From assembly GCA_902799355.1 (NCBI GenBank), contig CADCAG010000011.1, positions 36,978-100,977 of the forward strand: a DNA stretch of 64,000 nt, given 5' to 3'. The position numbers and the translations under genes were made by a program. Below the pieces are notes generated by a model. It saw only the letters and a program-made list of their open reading frames with translations, did not search any database and was not told the origin of the DNA. Below are positions 6,886-15,816 of this stretch, piece by piece. The first letter of the stretch is position 1, and each line of letters starts with the position of its first letter. This DNA is from an uncultured Bacteroidales bacterium (GTDB taxonomy: Bacteria; Bacteroidota; Bacteroidia; Bacteroidales; Bacteroidaceae).

Positions 6886-8841
6886 CTATACTATGACATC
6901 AGACCCACGCTGACGAGCCAGCGCATTGCGCAGCTCCAGCGTCTCCTGATAGTCTTCCATCAGCATCTTCAACTCCGTCATGTTGGTACCCATCGCCTTC
7001 AGCTTTTGCTGCAGGTCCTTCAGGTGCTGGCTGACAATATCCAGACGGAAGTCGAGGATGAGGTGTTGTACGCGCTGGCGCAACGTTGTCCCACTGCTAC
7101 GCATCTCGAAACTCTTGCTCAACTGATGTCTGTCGATACCCAAAGTGGCGGCCAGCTGACTGATAGCCGGATCGGGATGCTGCAGGAAGTAGTTGGCAGC
7201 CTTGAAGCCTGGCTCTGTAGAGTGTTCGACAGCCTCCTGCAGAATGGTATTATACAAGGGCGTGCTGAACGTCAGACCGTCGCTCGACAGGTCGAAGTCC
7301 ACATACTGTGCCACGCTCAGGTTCACGGTACCGCCATCGTCAGTCTCCAAGTCCTCGAAGATCACCTCCTCACCATGACGGATCACGTTCTGTATGAGGA
7401 GACGCTCCACCTCGGAAGCCTGTTCCTGCTGGGTGTGCAGACCAAAGTTGGCTATTAGCTGTTGGCCGTTAGCTGTTGGCTCCTGGCCATTGGCTTCTCG
7501 ATTCTCACGTTCCTCTATCTTGCGCTGTTCCTCCTGGTCGCCCGCAATAAACTTGTTGGTCTGGGTAATCAACGTACGCTCGTTGACATCCAGACGGCGC
7601 GAACATTCGGAGATATAGGTAGCACGAATAATGGGGTCAGGGATGACACTCACCGAGCGGACAATATTGTTGATAGCCTCAGCGCGCTTGATGGGATCCT
7701 TGACGTTCTTCAACAGCAGGTCGGTCTTAAACTCGATGAAGTCCGTCTGGTGCTGCTCGATATACTCTTTGAACTGCTGGGCAGTATGCTTGCGGCTGAA
7801 CGAGTCGGGGTCGTCGCCATCAGGCAACAGCAGCACCTTCACGTTCATACCCTCCTGCAACAGCATGTCCGTACCACGCATGGCAGCATGAATACCAGCC
7901 TCATCGCCGTCGTAGAGTAGTACAATATTTGGCGTGAAGCGGTGCAACAGGCGTATCTGATAGTTGCTCAGCGCAGTACCCGAGTTGGCCACGACATTCT
8001 CCAAGCCACACTGATGCATGGCGATGACGTCGGTATAACCCTCCACCATGTACACGCAGTCTTCCTTGACGATAGCCTTCTTGGCCTGATAGATGCCGTA
8101 GAGCTCGCGTTCCTTATGATAGATCTCGGAGTCGGGTGAGTTGACGTATTTCTGTTGTACACCCTTGGTGGCAGCATCGAGCTTACGGCCACCGAAGGCC
8201 ACCACCTTACCGCTGACGTTGAACCACGGGAAGATGGCGCGACCAGCAAAGCGGTCGTACACGCCTTTTTCATTTTCAATGCACAAGCCCGTCTTCACCA
8301 GAAACTCCTCCTTATAGCCCTTGCGCTTGGCCTCGTTGACCAAGGCGTCGCGCTTGGTGAGTGCAAAGCCCAGCTTGAACTTCTCGATGATGTCGTCGCG
8401 GATGCCACGGCTGCGGAAATACTGCTTGCCAATAGCGATGCCGTCGACATCATTCTTCAGAATGTTGTGAAAGTAGTCGCACGCCCACTCGTTGACCACA
8501 AACATCGACTCGCGCTCACTCTGCTCACGCTTCTCGTCGTCGCTGAGCTCGCGTTCCTGTATCTCGATGTTGTATTTCTTCGCCAACCAGCGCAGCGCCT
8601 CAGGATAGGTAATCTGCTCATGCTTCATCAGGAAGTTCACGGCATTACCACCCTCGCCACACGAGAAGCACTTACATATCTGACGGGCTGGCGACACCAT
8701 GAACGATGGTGTCTTGTCGTCGTGGAATGGGCACAAGCCCTTGTAGTTAACACCCGACTTGCGGAGGTTAACAAACTCGCCTACGACATCCACGATGTTC
8801 ACGGCATCCATAATCTTATCGACGGTCGCTCTGTCTATCAT
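6886..8841 (-). CDS. dnaG: DNA primase DnaG
   Basis: 651 residues from ATG at 8839-8841. The upstream frame extension runs through the promoter and is rejected. The CHC2 zinc finger uses C37, H40, C58 and C61; the TOPRIM core shows MVEGYTDV and LLYDGDEAG; a helical C-terminal DnaB-binding region follows. It makes RNA primers at the replication fork. Between the polymerase core and the C-terminal domain is a polar insert (around ANGQEPTANGQQLIANFG) encoded by seven degenerate heptamers at 7448-7496, probably an accepted linker insertion. The mRNA would be almost leaderless (see 8850-8857). Confidence 0.96.
   Translation of the reverse strand: MIDRATVDKIMDAVNIVDVVGEFVNLRKSGVNYKGLCPFHDDKTPSFMVSPARQICKCFSCGEGGNAVNFLMKHEQITYPEALRWLAKKYNIEIQERELSDDEKREQSERESMFVVNEWACDYFHNILKNDVDGIAIGKQYFRSRGIRDDIIEKFKLGFALTKRDALVNEAKRKGYKEEFLVKTGLCIENEKGVYDRFAGRAIFPWFNVSGKVVAFGGRKLDAATKGVQQKYVNSPDSEIYHKERELYGIYQAKKAIVKEDCVYMVEGYTDVIAMHQCGLENVVANSGTALSNYQIRLLHRFTPNIVLLYDGDEAGIHAAMRGTDMLLQEGMNVKVLLLPDGDDPDSFSRKHTAQQFKEYIEQHQTDFIEFKTDLLLKNVKDPIKRAEAINNIVRSVSVIPDPIIRATYISECSRRLDVNERTLITQTNKFIAGDQEEQRKIEERENREANGQEPTANGQQLIANFGLHTQQEQASEVERLLIQNVIRHGEEVIFEDLETDDGGTVNLSVAQYVDFDLSSDGLTFSTPLYNTILQEAVEHSTEPGFKAANYFLQHPDPAISQLAATLGIDRHQLSKSFEMRSSGTTLRQRVQHLILDFRLDIVSQHLKDLQQKLKAMGTNMTELKMLMEDYQETLELRNALARQRGSDVIV
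7448..7496. repeat. 7-nt tandem tract inside dnaG
   Basis: Seven units on the plus strand: ttggcta/ttagctg/ttggccg/ttagctg/ttggctc/ctggcca/ttggctt. It has the same sequence type as the tracts at 45917, 46405 and 48774. It falls in the interdomain linker of the primase. Confidence 0.75.
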
Positions 8842-8849
8842 AACGAGTG

Positions 8850-8857
8850 CAAAGTTA
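8850..8857 (-). promoter_or_regulatory. dnaG -7 promoter box
   Basis: TAACTTTG on the minus strand ends 8 nt before the dnaG ATG, so the transcript start would fall almost at the start codon. Confidence 0.55.
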
Positions 8858-8865
8858 CAAAATAA

Positions 8866-8893
8866 TTCATAATTCATAATGCATAATTCATAT
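8866..8893. repeat. 7-nt tandem tract between divergent dnaG and topB promoters
   Basis: Units ttcataa/ttcataa/tgcataa/ttcatat. It fills the space where the -33 regions of both promoters should be. Confidence 0.7.
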
Positions 8894-8901
8894 TTATTTT
8901 G

Positions 8902-8909
8902 TAATTTTG
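8902..8909 (+). promoter_or_regulatory. topB -7 promoter box
   Basis: TAATTTTG followed by cag, 8 nt before ATG 8918. No -33 TTTG is visible because the heptamer tract occupies that position. This box argues against the longer upstream start at 8879. Confidence 0.55.
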
Positions 8910-8917
8910 CAGTTCGT

Positions 8918-10786
8918 ATGATAGTTTGTATAGCAGAGAAACCTAGTGTGGCCAAGGATATTGCCCGTATCATCGGTGCAACAGCCAGCCGCGACGGATA
9001 TATGGAAGGCAACGGCTATCAGGTGACGTGGACATTCGGTCACCTGTGTGAGCTGAAGATGCCTGAAGACTACACGCCCATGTGGAAGGCGTGGAGTCTG
9101 ACAGCCCTACCCATGATTCCTCCACGCTTCGGCATACGCCTGAAGGATGATGAGGGCATCAAGAAGCAGTTTGCCGTCATCGAACGACTGATGCAGGCTG
9201 CTGACGGCATTATCAACTGTGGTGACGCCGGCCAGGAGGGTGAACTCATCCAGCGCTGGGTGATGCAGAAGGCGGGGGCTACATGTCCTGTACAGCGTCT
9301 GTGGATATCGTCGATGACTGACGAGGCCATCCGCGAGGGCTTTGCCACGCTGAAAGACCAGTCGAACTATCAGTCACTCTATATGGCTGGTCTGAGCCGT
9401 GCCGTGGGTGACTGGCTGCTGGGCATCAACTGCACACGCCTGTACACTATCAAATACGGACAGAACCGTCAGGTGCTGAGCATCGGACGTGTACAGACCC
9501 CTACCCTCGCACTTATCGTCAATCGCCAGAAAGAAATCGACAACTTCAAGCCAGAACCTTACTGGGTATTGGCTACCGTTTACCGCGATACCACATTCAC
9601 TGCCACCAAGGGCAGGTTCACCTCCAAGGAAGAGGGTGAAGAGGCCTTCAAAACCATTGAGGGTAAACCGTTCACCATCACGCAGGTGGAGAAGAAAAAT
9701 GGCAAGGAGACGCCGCCCTCACTCTATGACCTGACATCGCTGCAGGTGGACTGTAACAAGAAGTTCGGATTCTCCGCAGAGACCACGCTGAACATCATCC
9801 AGCAGCTCTACGAGCAGAAACTGACGACCTACCCGCGTGTAGATACTACCTTCCTGCCCGACGACGTCTATGCCAAGTGTCCGCAGACCATGAATGGTCT
9901 GTTCCAGGTGAAGTATGCAGGCACGGCACCCTATGCCGAACTGGTACGTCCATTGGGTGGCAAGGCGCTGCCGAAGTCGAAGAAGGTCTTCGACTCGTCG
10001 AAGGTCACCGACCACCATGCCATCATACCTACAGGCATGGTACCCACAGCGCTCACCGACATGCAGCGCAAGGTCTTCGACCTCGTAGCGCGCAGATTCA
10101 TCGCTGTCTTCTATCCTGACTGTAAATACGCACAGACCACCGTGCTGGGCGAGGTGGGCGTCGGTTCCCCCGAGGCCATCGAGTTCAAGGTCACAGGTCG
10201 TACCATCCTCGATGCAGGTTGGCGCGCTGTCTATGCCAAGGATGTGCAGTCAGATGATGATGAGAAGAAACCCGACGAGGAAGAGCGCACGCTGCCCGTC
10301 TTCCAGAAGGGTGAAAGCGGTCCGCACCAGCCTACCCTTACGGAAAAAATGACAACGCCTCCACCTTATTATTCTGAGGCCACCCTGCTACGTGCCATGG
10401 AGACGGCAGGTAAGCTAGTGGAAGACGAGGAGTTGCGCCGTGCCATGAAGGAGAACGGCATCGGGCGTCCATCAACACGTGCTGCCATCATCGAGACACT
10501 CTTCAAGCGTAAGTACATCCGCAAGGAGCGTAAGCGTCTGGTGGCTACGCCCACAGGTATCGAACTCATCGACCTCATCCGTGAAGACCTGCTGAAGAGT
10601 TGTGAGCTCACGGGTATCTGGGAGAAGAAGCTACGCGACATCGAGGCACAGAAGTACGACGCCCAGCAGTTTATCAGCGAGCTGAAGCAACAGGTGACAA
10701 CCATCGTCCACGACGTAATCAGCGACCCCACTAACCGTCGTGTCACCGTGATGCCCGAAGAGGAGAAGAAAAGCAAGAAACGCTAA
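8918..10786 (+). CDS. topB: DNA topoisomerase III
   Basis: 622 residues from ATG 8918. The TOPRIM domain opens with CIAEKPSVAKDIA and has the acidic NCGDAGQEGELI stretch. The catalytic tyrosine is Y305 in TTYPRVDTTFLP, the type IA signature. It relaxes negative supercoils and separates linked daughter or recombination intermediates by single-strand passage. It ends with a short basic tail (KKSKKR) and has no zinc fingers, unlike TopA. It is divergent from dnaG and ends before a bidirectional terminator shared with tRNA-Arg. Confidence 0.94.
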   Translation: MIVCIAEKPSVAKDIARIIGATASRDGYMEGNGYQVTWTFGHLCELKMPEDYTPMWKAWSLTALPMIPPRFGIRLKDDEGIKKQFAVIERLMQAADGIINCGDAGQEGELIQRWVMQKAGATCPVQRLWISSMTDEAIREGFATLKDQSNYQSLYMAGLSRAVGDWLLGINCTRLYTIKYGQNRQVLSIGRVQTPTLALIVNRQKEIDNFKPEPYWVLATVYRDTTFTATKGRFTSKEEGEEAFKTIEGKPFTITQVEKKNGKETPPSLYDLTSLQVDCNKKFGFSAETTLNIIQQLYEQKLTTYPRVDTTFLPDDVYAKCPQTMNGLFQVKYAGTAPYAELVRPLGGKALPKSKKVFDSSKVTDHHAIIPTGMVPTALTDMQRKVFDLVARRFIAVFYPDCKYAQTTVLGEVGVGSPEAIEFKVTGRTILDAGWRAVYAKDVQSDDDEKKPDEEERTLPVFQKGESGPHQPTLTEKMTTPPPYYSEATLLRAMETAGKLVEDEELRRAMKENGIGRPSTRAAIIETLFKRKYIRKERKRLVATPTGIELIDLIREDLLKSCELTGIWEKKLRDIEAQKYDAQQFISELKQQVTTIVHDVISDPTNRRVTVMPEEEKKSKKR

Positions 10787-10811
10787 AACTTCAAGAGGTT
10801 CAGATATAGAA

Positions 10812-10836
10812 AAAAGCGGCTAATACAGCCGCTTTT
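10812..10836. terminator. Bidirectional terminator, topB / tRNA-Arg
   Basis: aaaagcggct-aatac-agccgctttt, a perfect 10-bp stem with T-runs on both strands. Confidence 0.85.
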
Positions 10837-10844
10837 CTTGTATG

Positions 10845-10916
10845 TACCCCGACCGAGAATCGAACTCGGAACTAAGCTTTAGGAGAGCCTTGTTATATCC
10901 ATTTAACTATCAGGGC
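10845..10916 (-). tRNA. tRNA-Arg (CCT)
   Basis: 72 nt on the minus strand. Acceptor GCCCTGA pairs with TCGGGGT (two wobble pairs). The anticodon loop CTCCTAA gives anticodon CCT, and the T arm is CCGAGTTCGATTCTCGG. It reads AGG codons. Confidence 0.9.
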
Positions 10917-10925
10917 AACAAAAAC

Positions 10926-10973
10926 TAGTGCAAAGGTAGTCATTTTCTGCGGAAAATGACTACCTTTGCACTA
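10926..10973. promoter_or_regulatory. Divergent promoter pair embedded in a 22-bp perfect inverted repeat
   Basis: Arms 10926-10947 and 10952-10973 are exact reverse complements around a 4-nt centre (tgcg). Each arm carries TACCTTTGCA: on the minus strand at 10931-10938 for tRNA-Arg, and on the plus strand at 10961-10968 for the hydratase gene. Both genes would share one mirrored promoter/operator. Confidence 0.7.
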
Positions 10974-11000
10974 TAAATTTCTATAAAAGACAAAAAAACT

Positions 11001-11465
11001 ATGGGAAAATTAGTCATTAACTCGTACGACGAGTTTGCCGCCCACTTGGGCGAAGAGCTGGGAGCCTCTGACTGGCTACAGGTAGATCAGGACCGTATCA
11101 ACCTCTTTGCTGATGCAACGCTGGATCACCAGTGGATACATGTTGACGTAGCTCGCGCCAAGGAGGAGAGCCCCTACAAGTCGACCATCGCCCACGGCTA
11201 TCTGACACTGAGTCTGCTGCCCTACATGTGGGACCAGATTATAGAGGTTCACAACATCAAGATGCTGGTGAACTACGGCATGACGGATATGCGCTTTGGT
11301 CAGCCTGTGATTACGGGTTCACGCGTGCGTCTGGTTACTACCCTCCACAACATCCAGAACCTGCGTGGCATCTGCAAGGCAGAAATCAAGTTCAAGATTG
11401 AGATTGAAGGACAGCGCAAGCCCGCCCTCGAAGGCATCGCCGCGTTCCTGTACTACTTTGAGTAA
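11001..11465 (+). CDS. MaoC-family (R)-specific enoyl-CoA hydratase-like protein
   Basis: 154 residues with a hot-dog fold. The hydratase-2 motif is present as FADATLDHQWIHVD, with the catalytic Asp/His pair, followed by IAHGYLTLSLLP. Members hydrate trans-2-enoyl-CoA to (R)-3-hydroxyacyl-CoA in fatty acid or polyhydroxyalkanoate metabolism; the physiological substrate here is unknown. It is cytoplasmic and a single gene, expressed from the mirrored promoter and ended by a strong terminator. Confidence 0.88.
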   Translation: MGKLVINSYDEFAAHLGEELGASDWLQVDQDRINLFADATLDHQWIHVDVARAKEESPYKSTIAHGYLTLSLLPYMWDQIIEVHNIKMLVNYGMTDMRFGQPVITGSRVRLVTTLHNIQNLRGICKAEIKFKIEIEGQRKPALEGIAAFLYYFE

Positions 11466-11527
11466 TAGTACAAGTCGTCCTGGTTCACATAGCACTACTA
11501 GTAATTCTGGTGCTACTAACCCCAAAA

Positions 11528-11564
11528 CAATCAGCCCGCCTCCTATGTGGAAGCGGGCTGATTG
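11528..11564. terminator. Bidirectional terminator, hydratase / secDF
   Basis: caatcagcccgc (11528-11539) pairs perfectly with gcgggctgattg (11553-11564). Confidence 0.85.
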
Positions 11565-11582
11565 TTTGTATGTAGCTTTCTA

Positions 11583-14500
11583 TTACTCAGCAGTAGCCTC
11601 ATCCTCACGGATGGTACGACCCATCACGAGGAATGCGGTAGGAGCAGCGATGAACAGTGATGACAGGGTACCGAAGATAACACCCAGAATCATGGCGAAT
11701 GAGAAGCTGCGGATAGAATCACCACCGAGGATGAAGATACACAGCAACACAATCAGCGTAGTTACAGAGGTGTTGATGGTACGTGCCAGTGTCTGGTTCA
11801 GCGAGTCGTTGAACAGCTGCTGACGGTCGCGCTTGCCATAGAGCTGGAAGTTCTCACGGATACGGTCGAATACTACCACCTTATCGTTGATAGAGTAACC
11901 AATCACGGTCAGGATAGCACCGATGAATACCTGGTCGATTTCCAGTGACATGGGAACGATGCCCCACAGTGCAGAGTACATACCGATAACTACCAAGGCG
12001 TCGAGAGCCAGGGCGATGGTAGCACCTGTAGAGTAAGCCACGTTGCGGAAGCGCAGCAGGATGTACAGGAAGATAGCAATCAGAGCGATGATGACGCTGA
12101 TGATAGCACCGTAAGTGATATCCTTAGCCACAGCAGGACCGACCTTTGCTGAGCTGATGATAGAACCACCCTGACGAACATCGGGGTTCTTGAAGTCCTC
12201 AACATTAGCCTGGCTGATGAAGCCACCCTTCTTCAGAGCGTTATAGAGAATAGTCTCTGCCTCGTCGTCTACAGTAGGACTGTTAGACTCGATATCCCAG
12301 TTGGTAGATACACGGATGGTCTTGCCATCGGTACCCAGAGCGATAACGCTGGTGTTAGCCTCCTTACCTGCATTCTCACCAATGGTGTTCACGAAGGTGC
12401 CGGCCAGTGCCTGACGAACCTGCTCAACGGGAGTTTCCTTGTCGAGGGTAACTACATAGTTACGACCACCAGTGAAGTCGATGCTCTGGCTCAGACCGCG
12501 AACAGCGAATGATACGCAGAACAGAACAGCAGCAACACCCCAGATGAGGAATGACTTCTTATAAGTACCCATGAAGTTGTACTTGGCATTCTGCATCAGG
12601 TTCTTTGAGTAACCAGTGACGAAGGTCAGGTTCAGCCACTTGTCTTTCTTCAGACGGTTCTCGTAAACCAGACGGGTCAGGAACACAGCGGTGAAGAATG
12701 AGCAGAAGATACCGATGATCCAAGTGGTAGCGAAGCCCTTGACAGGACCTGTACCAAAGAACAACAGGATGAAACCAGTAATCAGAGAGGTCACGTTAGA
12801 GTCGAAGATAGCGCTGAAGGCGTTAGCATAACCCTTCTGCAGAGCCTCCTTCAAGCCAAGACCATGCTTCAGCTCTTCCTTGATACGCTCGTAGATCAGC
12901 ACGTTAGCATCCACAGCAGTACCCAGTGTCAGTACGATACCGGCGATACCAGGCATGGTCAGAGCAGCCTGGAACGATGTCAGGATACCCAATGTGAAGA
13001 ACAGGTTGAACAGCAGAGCGATATCGGCCAAGATACCTGGAACGAAGCCGTACAGCATGATCATGTAAACCATCAGCAGCACGAAGGCAACGATGAATGA
13101 CATAATACCCTGCTGGATAGACTGTGCACCCAGTGAAGGACCAACGACCTCTTCCTGTACGATACGGGTAGGAGCCGGCATCTTACCAGAGTTCAGCGTG
13201 TTAGCCAGGTCCTTGGTATCTTCGATGGTGAAGTTACCGGTAATCTGTGAGTTACCACCGTCAATCTGAGTCAGAATACGGGGAGCAGAGTAAACGGCAT
13301 CGTCGAGCACGATGGCTACGCCACGACCGATGTTCTGCTTGGTAATCTGGCTCCAGCGGCGAGCACCGTCAGAGTTCATCTGCATAGATACTGAGGGATG
13401 ACCCATCTGGTCGAAGTCGTCCTTAGAAGAGGTGATTACGTCACCCTCCAGTGGAGCACGGCCGTTAGGCTCGGTAATCTTCAGAGCATAGAGAGCGAAG
13501 ATGTCACCTTTGGTGTTCTGACCACCGAACTCCTCAGGCTTAGCACCCCAGCGCAGCTTGCACTCAGCAGGCAGCACCTGAGCAGCGATGTCAGAATAGA
13601 TAATCTTGTCGACCTCAGCAGTATCGCGGGCGTTAGCATAACCGACGATAGCCAGTCCCTGACCCTGTACGGGCTGAAAAATGCTGAACAGCGGATTCTG
13701 CTTCTTAGCCTCAGCAATAGCCTTGGCATCGTCAGCCTTAGTATCCTTCTTAGCCAGCTTAGCAGCCAAGTCTGTAGCAGCAGCGGCGGCAGCGGTAGTG
13801 TCGGCAGCAGCCTCAGCAACGGTAGAGTCAGCAACCTCCTCAGCAGCGCCATTGGTGATGGCATACTTCTGATTCAGCTGAGCCAGCATAGGAACGATCT
13901 CCTGAGTATTATAGGTCTCCCAGAACTCGAGGTTGGCAGAACCCTGCAGCAACTTACGTACACGCTCGGGCTCCTTCACACCAGGCATCTCAACCATGAT
14001 ACGGCCTGACTGACCCTCCAGCTTCTGGATGTTGGGCTGTACGACACCGAACTTATCGATACGGTTGCGAACAACATTAAACGAGTTATCAACGGCAGAC
14101 TGTACCTCAGCACGCAGAGCGTTCTCAACCTCTGAGTCGCTTGACTGGGTGCTCACCTTGCCCTTCATCTGCTGGGTAGCGAACACAGCTGCTAAGGGGC
14201 GACCGTTACTGTTCTGTTTCCAATACTTGATGAAGAGTGAGATAAAGTCGTTCTGACTGGTCTCTTCTTCCTTCTTAGCCTCTTCCATTGACTTCTTGTA
14301 GGCTGCGTCGGTCTTGTGGTCGGCCAGCACGTCGATCACATCGGGTACTGATACCTCAAGAATAACGTTCATACCGCCTTTCAGGTCAAGACCCAGGCCC
14401 ATCTCCAGCTCACGGCACTGCTTGAAAGAATAAATTCCGCAGTACACTTTCTCGTTCATGATTGAGTCGAGGTACTCCTGACCTGCCTTCTCACCCATGG

Positions 14501-14609
14501 CAGCAGCCTTACTCTCGTAGTGGCGTGTTACGAAGGTGAAGGAAAGGTAGAAGCAGCAAACGAGAATCAAGACGATTGCGATAAATTTTACAATTCCTTT
14601 GTTTTGCAT
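11583..14609 (-). CDS. secDF: Protein translocase subunit SecDF (fused)
   Basis: 1008 residues carrying SecD then SecF, as is usual in Bacteroidetes. The SecD half begins with a membrane anchor and GLDLKGGMNVILEV and contains DAVYSAPRI and the GTAVDANVLIYERIKEEL transmembrane signature. The SecF half has SIDFTGGRNYV and GYSINDKVVVFDRIREN. Twelve membrane helices use the proton gradient to pull preproteins through SecYEG. Residues about 250-300 hold an alanine-rich, low-complexity insert (VADSTVAEAAADTTAAAAAA) within the periplasmic P1 region. Confidence 0.96.
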   Translation of the reverse strand: MQNKGIVKFIAIVLILVCCFYLSFTFVTRHYESKAAAMGEKAGQEYLDSIMNEKVYCGIYSFKQCRELEMGLGLDLKGGMNVILEVSVPDVIDVLADHKTDAAYKKSMEEAKKEEETSQNDFISLFIKYWKQNSNGRPLAAVFATQQMKGKVSTQSSDSEVENALRAEVQSAVDNSFNVVRNRIDKFGVVQPNIQKLEGQSGRIMVEMPGVKEPERVRKLLQGSANLEFWETYNTQEIVPMLAQLNQKYAITNGAAEEVADSTVAEAAADTTAAAAAATDLAAKLAKKDTKADDAKAIAEAKKQNPLFSIFQPVQGQGLAIVGYANARDTAEVDKIIYSDIAAQVLPAECKLRWGAKPEEFGGQNTKGDIFALYALKITEPNGRAPLEGDVITSSKDDFDQMGHPSVSMQMNSDGARRWSQITKQNIGRGVAIVLDDAVYSAPRILTQIDGGNSQITGNFTIEDTKDLANTLNSGKMPAPTRIVQEEVVGPSLGAQSIQQGIMSFIVAFVLLMVYMIMLYGFVPGILADIALLFNLFFTLGILTSFQAALTMPGIAGIVLTLGTAVDANVLIYERIKEELKHGLGLKEALQKGYANAFSAIFDSNVTSLITGFILLFFGTGPVKGFATTWIIGIFCSFFTAVFLTRLVYENRLKKDKWLNLTFVTGYSKNLMQNAKYNFMGTYKKSFLIWGVAAVLFCVSFAVRGLSQSIDFTGGRNYVVTLDKETPVEQVRQALAGTFVNTIGENAGKEANTSVIALGTDGKTIRVSTNWDIESNSPTVDDEAETILYNALKKGGFISQANVEDFKNPDVRQGGSIISSAKVGPAVAKDITYGAIISVIIALIAIFLYILLRFRNVAYSTGATIALALDALVVIGMYSALWGIVPMSLEIDQVFIGAILTVIGYSINDKVVVFDRIRENFQLYGKRDRQQLFNDSLNQTLARTINTSVTTLIVLLCIFILGGDSIRSFSFAMILGVIFGTLSSLFIAAPTAFLVMGRTIREDEATAE

Positions 14610-14655
14610 TGTTTGATTTTATTGTTTTATTTAATGTTTTCGCATTTTTAGCCCG

Positions 14656-14663
14656 CAAATATA
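14656..14663 (-). promoter_or_regulatory. secDF -7 promoter box
   Basis: TATATTTG on the minus strand, 46 nt upstream of the secDF start; no clear -33 TTTG. Confidence 0.5.
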
Positions 14664-14715
14664 CACATTTTTCTCCACTTACAGAAATTTATTTGAAAAA
14701 TTCGTGTGATTTTCA

Positions 14716-15816
14716 CTATTTTACACCAATTTTTAACCAACACACCATCGGATAATGGTCACTGGCGTCCATTTTTGAGTCAACAAAGCACTCATAGGGA
14801 GTAATGTCTGATGAGCAGAAGATATGGTCGATACGAAATGAGAATGCTTTCTGATTATATGACAATCCAATACCTCGGCCTGTCTCTACGAAACAGTCGT
14901 GCAGGCGTTTAGCCATCATGTGGCGCGAAAAAGAGATGGGGTTGTCGTTGAAGTCACCACAGACAATGACTGGATAGCGGCCAAGATACTGGTCTACATA
15001 GTCGCACACCGTCTCTATCTGTTCAGAACGCTTGGCATTGGCCTCAGCGAGCTTGACCATCAGCAACTGGGACTCGGCACGCACAGAGTCTCGGGCTATC
15101 TCGCCCTTCAACAGCTGACGGTACTGGGCGCGGTCTTCTTGATTCAGATGGCAACTCTCAAAGTGGTTGTTCACCACAATGAGGGTATCGCCATCCACCT
15201 GCAGCCACCACGCAGCGCTACCATTATTGCTGGCAGTAGGATAGTCTATACGCTCCCTGCGGATAATGGGGAAACGGGTATGGATGCCCAGACAGTTGAA
15301 ACGCATCGCGTCATGGCACAGCACGATAGTATCGTTATACGCCAGGCCACGCTCTTCGAATTGCTTGAAACAGTAGCGGCGCCAGGAGTCGTTATCCTCC
15401 TGGAGACACACGATGTCTGCCTTCTCGTCTATCAGGTAGTCACGCACCTTCTCAAAGCCTTGCTCGTACTTATAGTTGCCACCAAAGCTGCACACGTTGT
15501 ATGACACCAGCTTCAGCGCGTCGTCCGGATGCGTCGTACTGGCATTGATGGGCATATATATAGAAATAGGTACGTACGCAAAGACATAGCCCACCACAGG
15601 AATCCATGCTCTGGTCCATTTGAAGATGAGCCAGAACAGCAGGAAAGCCATATTGATAACCAACAGAATAGGGAATGCCATGCCGAGCGTGGACACCAGC
15701 GGATGGTCAGCAGGATGGATGCGGTCGCTGAAACCCACCAACAGCATGACAACGACGGTAGCCACATTAGCTCCCGTCATCATCTGCACAATCCACTTCT
15801 TTACCTGCTTTATCAC
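14716..15816 (-). CDS. Membrane-anchored endonuclease/exonuclease/phosphatase-fold protein
   Basis: 366 residues. Three membrane helices occupy the first about 100 residues. The EEP catalytic domain follows, with KLVSYNVCSFGG, DIVCLQED (metal-binding Glu), VCGDFNDNP and the terminal SDHYPMVCWLK (catalytic His). Members hydrolyse phosphodiester or phosphomonoester bonds in nucleic acids, sphingolipids or inositol phosphates; the substrate cannot be predicted here. The start is GTG at 15814-15816, overlapping the rhomboid stop as GTGA, so translation is coupled. Confidence 0.88.
   Translation of the reverse strand: MIKQVKKWIVQMMTGANVATVVVMLLVGFSDRIHPADHPLVSTLGMAFPILLVINMAFLLFWLIFKWTRAWIPVVGYVFAYVPISIYMPINASTTHPDDALKLVSYNVCSFGGNYKYEQGFEKVRDYLIDEKADIVCLQEDNDSWRRYCFKQFEERGLAYNDTIVLCHDAMRFNCLGIHTRFPIIRRERIDYPTASNNGSAAWWLQVDGDTLIVVNNHFESCHLNQEDRAQYRQLLKGEIARDSVRAESQLLMVKLAEANAKRSEQIETVCDYVDQYLGRYPVIVCGDFNDNPISFSRHMMAKRLHDCFVETGRGIGLSYNQKAFSFRIDHIFCSSDITPYECFVDSKMDASDHYPMVCWLKIGVK

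Noticed and set aside
8155-8865. 236-codon open frame opposite dnaG
   Set aside because: Covers the conserved zinc finger of dnaG on the other strand; no evidence of its own.
13398-14009. 203-codon open frame opposite secDF
   Set aside because: It mirrors the Ala-rich, codon-biased secD strand; no promoter, start context or family pattern.
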